Below are positions 51,601-61,007 of a DNA stretch of 64,000 bases, piece after piece (the first letter of the stretch is position 1; each line of letters starts with the position of its first letter). The position numbers were made by a program, and so were the translations under genes. The stretch lies in NCBI RefSeq assembly GCF_040276085.1, contig NZ_JBELOK010000006.1, positions 135,206-199,205 of the forward strand. The letters run 5' to 3'. The notes beneath the pieces are model-generated. The model did no database searches. It saw only the letters and a list, made by a program, of their open reading frames with translations, and was not told the DNA's origin. Origin of the DNA: Castellaniella sp040276085. Lineage in GTDB: Bacteria; Pseudomonadota; Gammaproteobacteria; Burkholderiales; Burkholderiaceae_B.

Positions 51601-53483
51601 GCTCGGTTCACACAAGTACAGTCGATGACGCCGGCGTGGGCAGCAAGCCAGCCGGCGCACCAGGAGGTCATATCGTGCGCAGACAGCTTCCGGAAATGCT
51701 GGTCGGGCTGGGCCTGATTGCCGCTCCCTTTGTGTTACCCCTTATTGGCATGAGCCCTGATCTGCTCACCCGGATTCTCATCTGGGGCCTGTTTGGGCTT
51801 GGTTTTGATCTGCTGTTTGGCTATACGGGCTTGCTGTCCTTTGGCCAGGCAGCGTTTTACGGGACGGGCGGTTTTGTCACGGCCTATCTGCTTACTGACG
51901 GCATTGTGCCCAATATGCTGGTGGCGCTGCTGCTGGGCACCATCGCCGCATCGGTGGCGGGGCTCATCATCGGCTACCTCACCTTGCGTCGTACCGGCAT
52001 CTACTTTGCCATGAGTACCCTGGCCTTTGGCGAGATGTTCTACTTTCTTGAGAACTCCTCGTTTAAAGACTTCACTGGCGGTGAAAACGGTATTGCGGGT
52101 GTGCCGCCTCCCGAGCTTTCCCTGGGTTTCATCAATCTTCACATCTCCAGTGGCTGGCCCATGTACTGGTTTGTGGCGGTGATCTTCTTCATCGGGTATC
52201 TCATTGCCCGGCGCATTGTGCGCTCGCCGTTTGGCGCGGTGCTCAAGGCCATCCAGGGCAATCCCAAGCGGGCCACCGCCCTGGGCCACTCCATCCAGTC
52301 CTACAAGCTCATCGTGTTTATCGTGGCAGCGGCGTATGGCGGTCTGGCAGGTGGTTTGCTGGGTGTGTTTCAGTCGTATATGCCACCCGACGCCTTCTCG
52401 CTGGATACCTCTGCACAACTGGTCATCCAGACGGTGATGGGCGGGGCAGGTACGCTGCTGGGGCCGTTGCTGGGCGCCACCATCTGGCTGTACCTCTACG
52501 AAGGCTTGCAGCAAGTAGGTAGCCTGGGGCCTTACTGGAAACTCATCCTGGGTGTGGTGTTTGTGGTGCTGGTTACCGTGTTTCGCCGTGGCGTGGCCGG
52601 TGGCATTATCGATTTTTTCCGCCATCGCCGCCAAAGCCTGCCCTCGGATCTCGACGACAACGCCAGCCAGCGAGTGGCCAACACACTGGATATCGTACCG
52701 CCTTTGGCCAGCACCCGTCCTGGTGCGCCAGTGCTCGAAGCACGCGGCATCAGCAAGCATTACGGTGGGCTCAAGGCCAACTCGGATATCGATTTCACCT
52801 TGCGGGATGGCGAGCTTCATGGCGTGATCGGCCCCAACGGTGCCGGCAAGTCCACCTTCTTTGCAATGCTGGCGGGCGAGCTGCCCACCACGTCCGGCAA
52901 GGTGTTCTTCCGTGGCCAGGAAATCACCGGCATTGGCGTCACCTCTGTGTGCCAGCTGGGCATGAGCAAGTCCTACCAGATCAATCAGTTGTTCGAGCAC
53001 CTCACCGTGCGCCAGAACATGATGGTCCCCGTGCTGGCGCGGTTGCGTGGCCGGTATCGTGCCGATCTGCTCAGTGGTCTGCACTCTGATCGCCTGGATT
53101 CTCAGGTCAATGCCGCCATCGCCATGGTAGACCTCACCGCCCATGCCGATACCATGGTGTCCGACATGGCCTACGGCGAGAAACGCCGCCTTGAAATCGG
53201 CCTGGCACTGGCCACCGGGGCCAATGTCCTGCTGTTTGACGAGCCCTTGGCCGGCCTTGGGCCCGAAGAGCGTGTGCTGGTGGTGTCCTTGCTGAAATCG
53301 ATCCGTCAGGGCCGCAGCATGGTGATTGTGGAACACGATATGGACGCCATGTTTGAACTGGCTGAACGTATTACGGTGCTGTACGAAGGCCGCAAGCTGG
53401 CCGAGGGCACGCCGGATGAAATCCGCCACGACCCGTCGGTCCAGGCGGCTTATCTCGGAGGGATGGACGATGAGTCTGCTTGA
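51597..53483 (+). CDS. Fused LivM permease-LivG ATPase of a branched-chain-type ABC importer
   Basis: This 628-residue protein joins two subunits that are usually separate. Residues 1 to about 355 are a LivM permease (GYTGLLSFGQAAFYGTGGF; EAA-like region around FGAVLKAIQGNPKRATALGH). After a hydrophilic linker of about 35 residues, the ATPase begins near residue 380, with Walker A GPNGAGKST at about 412-420, signature SDMAYGEKRRLEIGLAL and Walker B LLFDEPLAGLGPEE. There is no internal stop or frameshift across the junction, so the fusion is real in this sequence. It overlaps livF by 14 nt. Confidence 0.93.
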   Translation: MSSVHTSTVDDAGVGSKPAGAPGGHIVRRQLPEMLVGLGLIAAPFVLPLIGMSPDLLTRILIWGLFGLGFDLLFGYTGLLSFGQAAFYGTGGFVTAYLLTDGIVPNMLVALLLGTIAASVAGLIIGYLTLRRTGIYFAMSTLAFGEMFYFLENSSFKDFTGGENGIAGVPPPELSLGFINLHISSGWPMYWFVAVIFFIGYLIARRIVRSPFGAVLKAIQGNPKRATALGHSIQSYKLIVFIVAAAYGGLAGGLLGVFQSYMPPDAFSLDTSAQLVIQTVMGGAGTLLGPLLGATIWLYLYEGLQQVGSLGPYWKLILGVVFVVLVTVFRRGVAGGIIDFFRHRRQSLPSDLDDNASQRVANTLDIVPPLASTRPGAPVLEARGISKHYGGLKANSDIDFTLRDGELHGVIGPNGAGKSTFFAMLAGELPTTSGKVFFRGQEITGIGVTSVCQLGMSKSYQINQLFEHLTVRQNMMVPVLARLRGRYRADLLSGLHSDRLDSQVNAAIAMVDLTAHADTMVSDMAYGEKRRLEIGLALATGANVLLFDEPLAGLGPEERVLVVSLLKSIRQGRSMVIVEHDMDAMFELAERITVLYEGRKLAEGTPDEIRHDPSVQAAYLGGMDDESA

Positions 53484-54174
53484 AGTCGACAAAATCAACA
53501 GTTTTTACGGGGATTCCCACATCCTGTTCGATGTCTCCATGCGCATCGAACAGCACGAGGTCGTGGCGCTGCTGGGGCGTAACGGTGCCGGCAAGAGCAC
53601 CACGCTGAAATCCCTCATGGGGATGGTTACCGTCAAATCCGGGGCGATCCGCCATAATGGGGTTGAGATCCAGCACCTGCCGCCATTTGGTCGTGCAGCC
53701 CTGGGTATTCAACTGGTGCCCGAAGAACGCCGCGTCTTTGGCTCGATTACGGTTAACGAGAACCTGCAGCTGGCGGCCATGACGGCCGACAAGCCCCGCA
53801 GCCTGGATGAAATCTACGCCACGTTCCCGCGTCTGGCCGAGCGCAAACGCAATCGTGGCAAGCAGCTTTCGGGCGGTGAGCAGCAGATGCTGGCCATCGC
53901 CCGGGCGATGATCCGCAACGCGGACATCATCTTGCTCGACGAACCTTTCGAAGGTCTGGCGCCGCTGATCGTGCGCGATCTCATGCACGTGTGCCGGCAG
54001 ATGGCCGATGCCGGGCAAACCATCGTGATTGTCGAGCAAAACGTCCGTGCGGCGCTGTCGCTGGCCGACCGCGCCTATATTGTCAACAATGGTCATATAG
54101 TGTACGAGGGCACGCCCAAAGACCTGCATGAAAACGGTGAGATCATCGAGCGTTATCTCGGGGTCAAAGCCTGA
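53470..54174 (+). CDS. Branched-chain-type ABC transporter ATPase (LivF-like)
   Basis: This 234-residue second ATPase of the importer has Walker A GRNGAGKST at about residues 36-44, the LivF block LGIQLVPEERRVFGSITVNENL, signature LSGGEQQMLAIARAM and Walker B ILLDEPFEGLAP. The ATG at 53470 lies inside the end of the preceding gene; earlier in-frame starts belong to that gene's other reading frame. It should pair with the LivG half of the fusion. Confidence 0.93.
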   Translation: MSLLEVDKINSFYGDSHILFDVSMRIEQHEVVALLGRNGAGKSTTLKSLMGMVTVKSGAIRHNGVEIQHLPPFGRAALGIQLVPEERRVFGSITVNENLQLAAMTADKPRSLDEIYATFPRLAERKRNRGKQLSGGEQQMLAIARAMIRNADIILLDEPFEGLAPLIVRDLMHVCRQMADAGQTIVIVEQNVRAALSLADRAYIVNNGHIVYEGTPKDLHENGEIIERYLGVKA

Positions 54175-54203
54175 TTCTTGCAGGGCCTGCTGGGCGGTTT
54201 GGG

Positions 54204-54232
54204 GGGTCTCACGTTTGTGAGGCCCTTTTTTT
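54204..54232 (+). terminator. Terminator of the liv-type operon
   Basis: GGGTCTCAC and GTGAGGCCC form a 9-bp stem (one G-T pair) with a GTTT loop, followed by seven T residues, 30 nt after the livF stop. Confidence 0.92.
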
Positions 54233-54290
54233 CAGACTGTGTCGGGGTGTTAATCTATAGCCCGTTTCAGTCCACTTGTGTTTTCAGTCC

Positions 54291-54938
54291 ATGTCCAGTT
54301 CTTCGGGTGTCAGCTCGGGCGCAGATGATGATCTGCTGCAATATGTCGCCTCCAGTCAGTTGCCCATGCCGTGGGCCGTTTTTCAGATTCACGCCTTTGT
54401 CGAACCCGCCAGTGGTAAAGAACACGTGGCGCTGACGCTGGGCGATCTGAGCACCGATGCCCCGGTGTTGGCGCGGATTCACTCCGAGTGCCTGACGGGT
54501 GATGCCTTGTTCAGCCAGCGATGCGATTGTGGTGCCCAACTGGAAGCCGCCTTGCAGCGCATTGCCGAAGAAGGCCGCGGCATTTTGATGTATCTGCGCC
54601 AAGAGGGCCGGGGCATCGGCTTGCTTAACAAGATCCGTGCCTATCATCTGCAGGACGAAGGCGCAGATACGGTAGAAGCCAACGAGCGCCTGGGGTTTCC
54701 GGCGGACATGCGCCGCTACGATCTTTGCCGCCCAATGCTGGCGCACTTTGGTGTGCACAGCGTGCGGCTGATGACCAACAACCCCCGCAAAGAGCGTGTG
54801 CTGGCAGACCTCGGTTTTGAGATTGCCGAGCACATCCCGCTGCAGGTGAACCGCAACCCGTATAACGAGCAGTATCTTCGCACCAAGGCGCGCAAGCTGG
54901 GCCATCAATTTAAAGAGTATTTCGGCGAGGCGCCCTAG
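54291..54938 (+). CDS. ribA: GTP cyclohydrolase II
   Basis: This 215-residue zinc enzyme opens the GTP ring in the first step of riboflavin synthesis. The zinc ligands are Cys67, Cys78 and Cys80 (HSECLTGDALFSQRCDCGAQL), and the catalytic region is YLRQEGRGIGLLNKIRAY. It is a stand-alone RibA, not fused to RibB. The frame opens 15 nt earlier, but the ATG at 54291 is better placed. It stands alone between the liv operon and the GGDEF-EAL gene. Confidence 0.96.
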   Translation: MSSSSGVSSGADDDLLQYVASSQLPMPWAVFQIHAFVEPASGKEHVALTLGDLSTDAPVLARIHSECLTGDALFSQRCDCGAQLEAALQRIAEEGRGILMYLRQEGRGIGLLNKIRAYHLQDEGADTVEANERLGFPADMRRYDLCRPMLAHFGVHSVRLMTNNPRKERVLADLGFEIAEHIPLQVNRNPYNEQYLRTKARKLGHQFKEYFGEAP

Positions 54939-55118
54939 CCACAAAAGCGGCGGTTGGCTGCACGCTGATCGGGATTGACCGGGATATGGCGGGCGCATGC
55001 AAATGCCTATGGATATTACGGATATCCGCGATTGAGGTTGCGTGTTAAAAGATTGGGTGATGCAGATTTTCAGGTGCCGTCACATGCCCCCTACGCTATA
55101 CACCACCGATCCCGTGTG

Positions 55119-57269
55119 ATGGTCTCCACTCCTCATTTCACTCGCTTTCCTGATGGGCCGGCATCTGCATTGCAGGCCTTGCCACTCTCCTTCGACTCCT
55201 CCGACCGCTCCCATATCCTTGCCTTGCTGCGCCTGGGCGATTATTTTCAGGATGCGTGTCTGGCAACCGATACCCACGACCGCATCATCTACATGAACCG
55301 CAGCGCCGAGCGCCTGTTTGGCTATCGGCATGGTGCGGCGCTGGGCGCGCCGGTGCAAACCTTGATGCCGGAGGTCGGGCTGATCAAGTCTCGCCTCGAC
55401 CAAGAACCTGCACGGCAAACCATGTTGTGGCGGGGCAAGGGCCGGCATCGTCAGTCTCGGGCGTTGCCGCTTACCGGTGCCGTTACGCATATCCCTTCAT
55501 CATCGGGGCGCAGCCACCTTTACGTGTTGCGCACCCGCAAAACGGGTGGCTCAAACGAAATCGAGCGCCAGGCCGAGCTCGCATCGCTGGTGTACCGTAA
55601 CACCAGCGAGGGCATGCTGGTGCTCGACCCCAAAGGCATCATCCTGGATGTCAATCCTGCGTTTGTCAGCCTGCGCGGGCGTGCTGAGTCCGATGTCATC
55701 GGCCGGCATGTGCGCTGTCTTAATTCTCCCTGCCACGATCGCGAGTTTTACAGTGCCATGTGGCGCACTGTGATGGAAACCGGCAGTTGGCAGGGCGAGC
55801 ACTGGGGCCAGCACGCCAATGGCGAGCTCTACCCCGAGTGGCTCAGCATCAATACTTCGTTTGGCCCCGAAGGCGAGCCCCACCGCCGCGTGATGATCTT
55901 CTCGAACATTGCCGAGATCAAGCAGGCCGAGGCCATGATCTGGAAGCAGGCCAACTTCGACCGCCTCACCGATCTGCCTAATCGGCAGATGTTTCATGAT
56001 CGCCTTGAGCAAAGCATCCGCAAGGCGCGCCGGGCCAACGGGCGCATTGGCCTGCTGTTTCTTGATCTCGACCGCTTCAAAGAGATCAACGACACCCTGG
56101 GCCATGCCATGGGTGATGAGCTCCTAAAAGAAGCCGCGCGCCGGCTAAGCGCTTGCGTACGTCAAAGCGATACTGTGGCCCGCCTGGGCGGAGACGAGTT
56201 CACTGTGTTGCTGGATGATGTACGCGAACCGCGTGATATCGAGCGCCTGACGCGCTCGATCCTGGCGGATCTGGCCGAGCCCTTCCGGCTGGGTGTCGAA
56301 ACCGTCTTTATCTCCACCAGTATCGGTGTGACGTTTTTCCCGGATGACGCCACTGACGCAGAAACCTTGCTGAACAACGCCGACCAGGCGATGTACTCGG
56401 CCAAGGCCGATGGCCGCAACCGCAGCCGGTATTTCACGGCTTCCATGCAAGAGCGTGCGCAAACCCGCATGCGTCTGGTCAACGACCTCCATCTGGCGCT
56501 GGATCAAAACCAGTTCTCCTTGCACTACCAGCCCATTGTGGATCTGAGCACGGGCCAGGTGGCCAAGGCTGAAACCCTGCTGCGCTGGCATCATCCGGTG
56601 CGTGGCCTGGTGTCACCGGCCGAGTTCATCCCGCTGGCCGAAGAAACCGGCATCATCCGCGCACTGGGCGACTGGGTCTTTTGCGAGGCCACGCGCCAGG
56701 CCGCCGAGTGGCGCCAGGAGTTTCAGTCGGATATCCAGATCAGCGTCAATATTTCGCCGGCGCAGTTGCGCCACGAGGGCCTCGATCTGGGTTTTTGGCA
56801 GGCGCACCTCAATACCCTGGGCTTGGCCTCAGAGCATGTCATCATCGAAATCACCGAAGGCCTGCTGATGGATTCGGACGATGATCGCATCCGCCAGCAG
56901 CTCTCGGCGTTTCGTCAGGCGGGCGTGCGGGTTGCCCTGGATGATTTTGGCACCGGCTATTCGTCGCTGTCTTATCTGCGCAAGTTTGATATTGATTTTC
57001 TCAAGATCGACCAATCCTTCGTGGCCAATCTGCGCCCGGGAAGCGCCGATCTTGCCCTGTGCGAGGCCATCATTTTGTTGGCGCACCGCCTGGGCTTGCG
57101 GGTGGTGGCAGAAGGCATCGAAACCATCCCCCAATATCAATTGCTAAGCGATGTGGGCTGCGATTTTGGCCAGGGGTATCTGTTTGCGCGGCCCATGCCG
57201 GCCCATACGTTTCAGGCTCTTTTGAAAACGGGCGTGGATACCCGGCCATTTAGGGATGGTGTTGCCTAG
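55119..57269 (+). CDS. PAS-PAS-GGDEF-EAL cyclic-di-GMP turnover protein
   Basis: This protein of about 716 residues has a PAS domain near the N-terminus (TDTHDRIIYMNRSAERLFGY) and a second one (YRNTSEGMLVLDPKGIILDVNPAFVSLRG). These are followed by a GGDEF domain with an intact GGDEF and an inhibitory RxxD site (RQSD) 5 residues before it. An EAL domain follows with the conserved Glu in AETLLRW, EITEGLLM and DDFGTGYSSLSYL. Both cyclase and phosphodiesterase activities look possible. There is no membrane helix, so sensing is cytoplasmic. The start is uncertain; the frame extends to 54975. Its stop overlaps that of the convergent glycosyltransferase gene by 4 nt. Confidence 0.88.
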   Translation: MVSTPHFTRFPDGPASALQALPLSFDSSDRSHILALLRLGDYFQDACLATDTHDRIIYMNRSAERLFGYRHGAALGAPVQTLMPEVGLIKSRLDQEPARQTMLWRGKGRHRQSRALPLTGAVTHIPSSSGRSHLYVLRTRKTGGSNEIERQAELASLVYRNTSEGMLVLDPKGIILDVNPAFVSLRGRAESDVIGRHVRCLNSPCHDREFYSAMWRTVMETGSWQGEHWGQHANGELYPEWLSINTSFGPEGEPHRRVMIFSNIAEIKQAEAMIWKQANFDRLTDLPNRQMFHDRLEQSIRKARRANGRIGLLFLDLDRFKEINDTLGHAMGDELLKEAARRLSACVRQSDTVARLGGDEFTVLLDDVREPRDIERLTRSILADLAEPFRLGVETVFISTSIGVTFFPDDATDAETLLNNADQAMYSAKADGRNRSRYFTASMQERAQTRMRLVNDLHLALDQNQFSLHYQPIVDLSTGQVAKAETLLRWHHPVRGLVSPAEFIPLAEETGIIRALGDWVFCEATRQAAEWRQEFQSDIQISVNISPAQLRHEGLDLGFWQAHLNTLGLASEHVIIEITEGLLMDSDDDRIRQQLSAFRQAGVRVALDDFGTGYSSLSYLRKFDIDFLKIDQSFVANLRPGSADLALCEAIILLAHRLGLRVVAEGIETIPQYQLLSDVGCDFGQGYLFARPMPAHTFQALLKTGVDTRPFRDGVA

Positions 57270-58864
57270 CTGCGTGGCACAGCCGCGCCGCGCAGGCAGT
57301 CGGGGGTGGCAGGTAGCACCGCCCAATGCAGGTCGATCACCCGGCCTTTGGGGCCAGACCACTGCACATTATCCGTGCCCTTCCAGGGTGCGGCATCATA
57401 AAGGGCCTGCACGGCCGGAGCAGGGGCCGCCCGGCCCGCTGCACTGAAAGCCACCAGCGCCCCGCACTGCAGGGCGGTACCGGGGGCAAACCAGGGCGAG
57501 TGCTCGTCGCTGGCATCAATGTATACCTGGGTATTGGTGCCTGTATGGATGGCAATATTGCCCCCCAGCCAGGTGTTGGAAACCACTACCCGCAAGGGGC
57601 GCCCAGGTTGATGGGCTTGCCAGTGTTGTATGGCCAAGGCTGCCAGGGCGGGCCCGGGATAGGTGGATCGCGCCGCCTTGCCCATGGCGGTGGCCAGCGG
57701 GCCCCTGGCCGCGGCATAACCCAGTGCCATCACAATATGCAGGCCAACCACCAAGATCAGCACGCGGCGCATCTGCACGCCTTCTGGTCCGCGTAGATAG
57801 CCCATGCCAAAAAACCCAAACAGCACAAAAAACGTGCTGGCCCAGGAGGCCTCCAGCCGTGAGCCCAGCAGTGCAGAAATCGTCACGGTGGATATAAAGG
57901 GTGCCAGCCCCACCCACAGCAGAAACTGGCGGTCGGGTACCGACAGCGCGTGCCAGTATCGGGTGGTGGCGCGGGTGTCTGGTTCGAAGTACTCATCGTT
58001 GGCCGGGTAGCCGGGTGCGCGGTCTGCGCGGCGGCGTCGCCAGAACACCCAGGCGATCAGCACCAGCAGCATGGGCGCCAGTCGGCCTGCCTGATCCAGC
58101 GAAAACGACAGCAGATCCATCCAGGCGGCCCAGCGGCCGCCGGCCTCCAGAGAGTGGTCGGCATACAGCAGCGGCTCGAAGTGGTGCTGGGCCAGCCAGA
58201 CCAGATGCGGGCTGAGCACGCACAGAAAGCTGAGGGTAGCCGCGCCCACACCCAGCCAGGTGTGGCGTGCACGCCAGGCACCGCTACGCAGCAGGTACAG
58301 GAAAAACGCTGCAAACTGGATCAGGGCACTGTATTTGGTTAGCATCGCCAGGCCGCTGACCACGCCCAAGAGGATCCAGTCGCGCAGCTGCTGCTTGCGC
58401 ACGGCTCGATAAAACAGCCAGATGGATGCTGTGATCGACCACAACTGGGCCGTGTTGTGGTTGTAGATTGTGCCGCGCAGCGAGAAGTAAGCCGTGACGG
58501 ATACCAGCAGAACGGTCATCAGCGCTTTGCGGGCGGTGGTGAATTCGCGCGCCAGTTTCCAGACAAACCACAGGCCCAGTGCCGAAAAAATCTGCCCCAT
58601 CAAAAACGGCAGCCATGCCGGACGCCCAAACACCTGTGTGGCGAAGTACATCAGCCAGGAGGGCAGCGGTGGGTGCTTGATATAGCCAAGCTCCAGGCTG
58701 GCCGCCCACACCAGTTCTTCCATGCCATCGAGATCCGGCGCAGAGTGGCTGATTGCGCACAGGGTGGTCCAGAGCGCCACCATGCCCAACAGACAAATAA
58801 TCACCAGGGCTGTGCCTGGTGGGCGGGCTAAAAGCGGGATCTTGGGGGGACGCGGTGGCTGCAT
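57266..58864 (-). CDS. GT39-type membrane glycosyltransferase
   Basis: This protein of about 532 residues has ten or more hydrophobic segments. The N-terminal SAPDLDGMEELVWAASLELGYIKHPPLPSWLMYFATQVFG (acidic DGMEE and HPPLPSW) matches the PMT/4-amino-4-deoxyarabinose-transferase-like class of lipid-linked sugar transferases. A soluble C-terminal portion follows. The ATG at 58864 is chosen because upstream residues are not family-like; it lacks a strong ribosome-binding site. It differs from the family member at 41.6 kb and is not a recent duplicate. The acceptor is unknown. Confidence 0.82.
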   Translation of the reverse strand: MQPPRPPKIPLLARPPGTALVIICLLGMVALWTTLCAISHSAPDLDGMEELVWAASLELGYIKHPPLPSWLMYFATQVFGRPAWLPFLMGQIFSALGLWFVWKLAREFTTARKALMTVLLVSVTAYFSLRGTIYNHNTAQLWSITASIWLFYRAVRKQQLRDWILLGVVSGLAMLTKYSALIQFAAFFLYLLRSGAWRARHTWLGVGAATLSFLCVLSPHLVWLAQHHFEPLLYADHSLEAGGRWAAWMDLLSFSLDQAGRLAPMLLVLIAWVFWRRRRADRAPGYPANDEYFEPDTRATTRYWHALSVPDRQFLLWVGLAPFISTVTISALLGSRLEASWASTFFVLFGFFGMGYLRGPEGVQMRRVLILVVGLHIVMALGYAAARGPLATAMGKAARSTYPGPALAALAIQHWQAHQPGRPLRVVVSNTWLGGNIAIHTGTNTQVYIDASDEHSPWFAPGTALQCGALVAFSAAGRAAPAPAVQALYDAAPWKGTDNVQWSGPKGRVIDLHWAVLPATPDCLRGAAVPRS

Positions 58865-58996
58865 GGCCGCCAGTATACCGAGCCCCCCAGGCATCAGGAA
58901 AGCAGAACCCCGCGGGTGGCACATGGTACTATCGCCGCAGGCGCGCGCCGGGGCTGACGCGCACCTATTTTCTTCATTTTGTGCAGGTTTTTACCC

Positions 58997-59983
58997 ATGA
59001 CGACTGAAGTCCCCATTATCCGCGCCCGTTCGGGCTCCAAATTTGTCAGCCCGCAGGGCACCCGCGCCGTTAAAGACGGCATGCGGCCCAGCGAGCTTAC
59101 CGAGATCCCAGACTCTGCCCCCAAGCCCGCCTGGTTGCGTGTGCGGGTGCCTGCAGGCAAGCGTTACCAAGAGATTCGCGACATTGTGCAAACGCACAAG
59201 CTGAATACGGTGTGCGCAGAATCCAAGTGCCCCAATATTGCCGAGTGCTGGGGGCGGGGTACCGCTACGCTAATGCTGATGGGGTCGGTGTGCACCCGGG
59301 CTTGCAAGTTTTGTGCAGTCAGCACAGGCAACCCGCATGGCTGGCTGGATAATAACGAGCCAAATAGCGTGGCCGATGCTGTGGCGCTGATGCAACTGAA
59401 ATACGTGGTGTTGACATCGGTAGACCGCGATGATTTGCTGGATGGTGGCGCCGGGCATTATGCCGCCTGTATCCGGGCTATTCATCAGCGCTCGCCCGAA
59501 ACCGCCGTCGAGGCCCTGACCCCCGATTTCCAGGGGCAAAAAAGCGCCATCGAAACAATTCTGGATGCCGGCCTGATCACCTTTGCGCAAAATATCGAAA
59601 CCGTCGAACGCCTGACCCACGTGGTGCGCGATGTGCGTGCTGGTTACCGGCAAACGCTGGATGTGCTGGCCTACGCCAAGCAGTACGCGCCGCATACGCT
59701 CACCAAAACCAGCATGATGCTGGGTCTCGGTGAAACCGACGAAGAAATCGAACAGGCCATGGACGACATCCGGGCAGCCAACGTGGATATCCTGACATTT
59801 GGCCAATACATGCGGCCCACGTCCAATCACTTGCCCGTGCGCCGCTTTGTTACTCCCGAGCAATTCCGTGCCTATCGCGATCTTGGCCTGGCCAAGGGCT
59901 TTCGTGAGGTGGTCTCGGGTGCCTTGGTTCGGTCCAGCTATCGGGCCGAGCAAGTGTTGCAAAAAGAAAACGTCGGCCTTTAA
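58997..59983 (+). CDS. lipA: Lipoyl synthase
   Basis: This 328-residue radical-SAM enzyme inserts sulfur at C6 and C8 of octanoyl groups. It has both clusters: the auxiliary cluster cysteines 73, 78 and 84 (CAESKCPNIAEC) and the radical-SAM CxxxCxxC at 99, 103 and 106 (CTRACKFC). The C-terminal RSSYRAEQ motif supplies the serine ligand of the auxiliary cluster. The lipB gene, often adjacent, is not next to it here. The ATG at 58997 is preferred over an earlier in-frame start at 58979. Confidence 0.97.
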   Translation: MTTEVPIIRARSGSKFVSPQGTRAVKDGMRPSELTEIPDSAPKPAWLRVRVPAGKRYQEIRDIVQTHKLNTVCAESKCPNIAECWGRGTATLMLMGSVCTRACKFCAVSTGNPHGWLDNNEPNSVADAVALMQLKYVVLTSVDRDDLLDGGAGHYAACIRAIHQRSPETAVEALTPDFQGQKSAIETILDAGLITFAQNIETVERLTHVVRDVRAGYRQTLDVLAYAKQYAPHTLTKTSMMLGLGETDEEIEQAMDDIRAANVDILTFGQYMRPTSNHLPVRRFVTPEQFRAYRDLGLAKGFREVVSGALVRSSYRAEQVLQKENVGL

Positions 59984-60006
59984 GCCGGCGCGGGTGGCCC
60001 GCCAGC

Positions 60007-60912
60007 CTATGGGCTGCTGGGCCCCAGGCCGGCCACCCGAATCTGCTCATCCAGCGCGTCTGCCAGCTCTTGGCAGGCGGGGCCAATGAAGTCTGGCCGC
60101 GCAAACACCCGAAACAGCATGGCGTAGCGGTAGCGGCCTTCTTGCAGCGGCAAGACACGCAGGCGGCCATCTTTAAGCTCATCGCGGATGCGCTGTTCTG
60201 CGTACCACGCAAAACCCAGACCGGCGCACGCAGCCCTGATGGATGTGACCGGCTCGCTGAATGTCCAGCGCTGTTCGGCATCCAGCCATCCAGAGCTTTC
60301 TCTTCGCGTACCTGAATCCCGTACCACCAGCTGCCGATGTTGGCGCAGGTCGGCCCATTGCAGCGGCCGCCCCAGTGCGTGCAGCGGATGATCGGGGGCG
60401 GCAACCGCCACAAACCGTACCTGCAACAAGGGCTCGCCGCTAAACCCTTGCGGGATGCGGGACGTGATGACCAGGTCTGCCTCGCGTCGCAGCAAGGCTT
60501 CATCGGTGCCACTGAGCACGGTTTCCTGGATTTCAACGCGGGTGGCCTGGCAGTCTTTGCTGAATTGCACCAGGGCTGCCAAGAGTAGCCAATCCGGGCA
60601 TATGGCGTCGATGGCCACACGCAGCAAGGGCTCGCGCCCCGCAGCCAGCTGACGTCCGGCAGAATCCAGCCCCTGGGCGTGTTCTACCAATACACGGGCC
60701 CGCTGCAACAGGATCTGGCCCGAGGGCGTGGGTACTGCCCGCCGGCCCCGTAGGCTGAACAGGCGCAAGCCCAGATGGTCTTCCAGCCGCTGGATGGCGT
60801 AACTGACGGCTGATTGGCTTTTGCCCAGGGCCTCGGCGGCTTGTGCGTAGCCGTTGTGATCCACCACCGCGATGAGCGCCTGCCAGTAAGCCAAGGGGAT
60901 AATGTCTGGCAT
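60007..60912 (-). CDS. LysR-family transcriptional regulator
   Basis: This 301-residue regulator has an N-terminal helix-turn-helix (YAQAAEALGKSQSAVSYAIQRLEDHLGLRLF at about residues 22-52) followed by a substrate-binding-type effector domain (from about residue 90). It is divergent from the pirin gene, with 95 nt between the starts, the classic LysR/target arrangement. Perfect inverted repeats lie in that gap, one directly before its start codon. I infer it regulates the pirin gene and itself. The effector is unknown. Confidence 0.9.
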   Translation of the reverse strand: MPDIIPLAYWQALIAVVDHNGYAQAAEALGKSQSAVSYAIQRLEDHLGLRLFSLRGRRAVPTPSGQILLQRARVLVEHAQGLDSAGRQLAAGREPLLRVAIDAICPDWLLLAALVQFSKDCQATRVEIQETVLSGTDEALLRREADLVITSRIPQGFSGEPLLQVRFVAVAAPDHPLHALGRPLQWADLRQHRQLVVRDSGTRRESSGWLDAEQRWTFSEPVTSIRAACAGLGFAWYAEQRIRDELKDGRLRVLPLQEGRYRYAMLFRVFARPDFIGPACQELADALDEQIRVAGLGPSSP

Positions 60913-60974
60913 ATCTAATTTTTAGATAAAACTACCTTGTTTTTTACCATGGATAATCTAATTATATTATCCAT
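60913..60974. promoter_or_regulatory. Two perfect inverted repeats in the LysR-pirin divergent promoter
   Basis: The first repeat (60913-60927) is ATCTAA-TTT-TTAGAT, containing the LysR-type T-N11-A core. The second (60949-60974) has 9-nt arms ATGGATAAT and ATTATCCAT around 8 nt. The region is strongly AT-rich against a GC-rich background and should contain both promoters. Binding by the adjacent LysR protein is inferred. Confidence 0.65.
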
Positions 60975-61007
60975 AATGGAAATCATTGAGAAACAAGGAG
61001 GTGTTCC

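Noticed and set aside
51597..53483. Possible sequencing error creating the LivM-LivG fusion
   Set aside because: Both domains are complete, the linker is in frame with normal composition, and the ATPase has no separate start with a ribosome-binding site at the junction.
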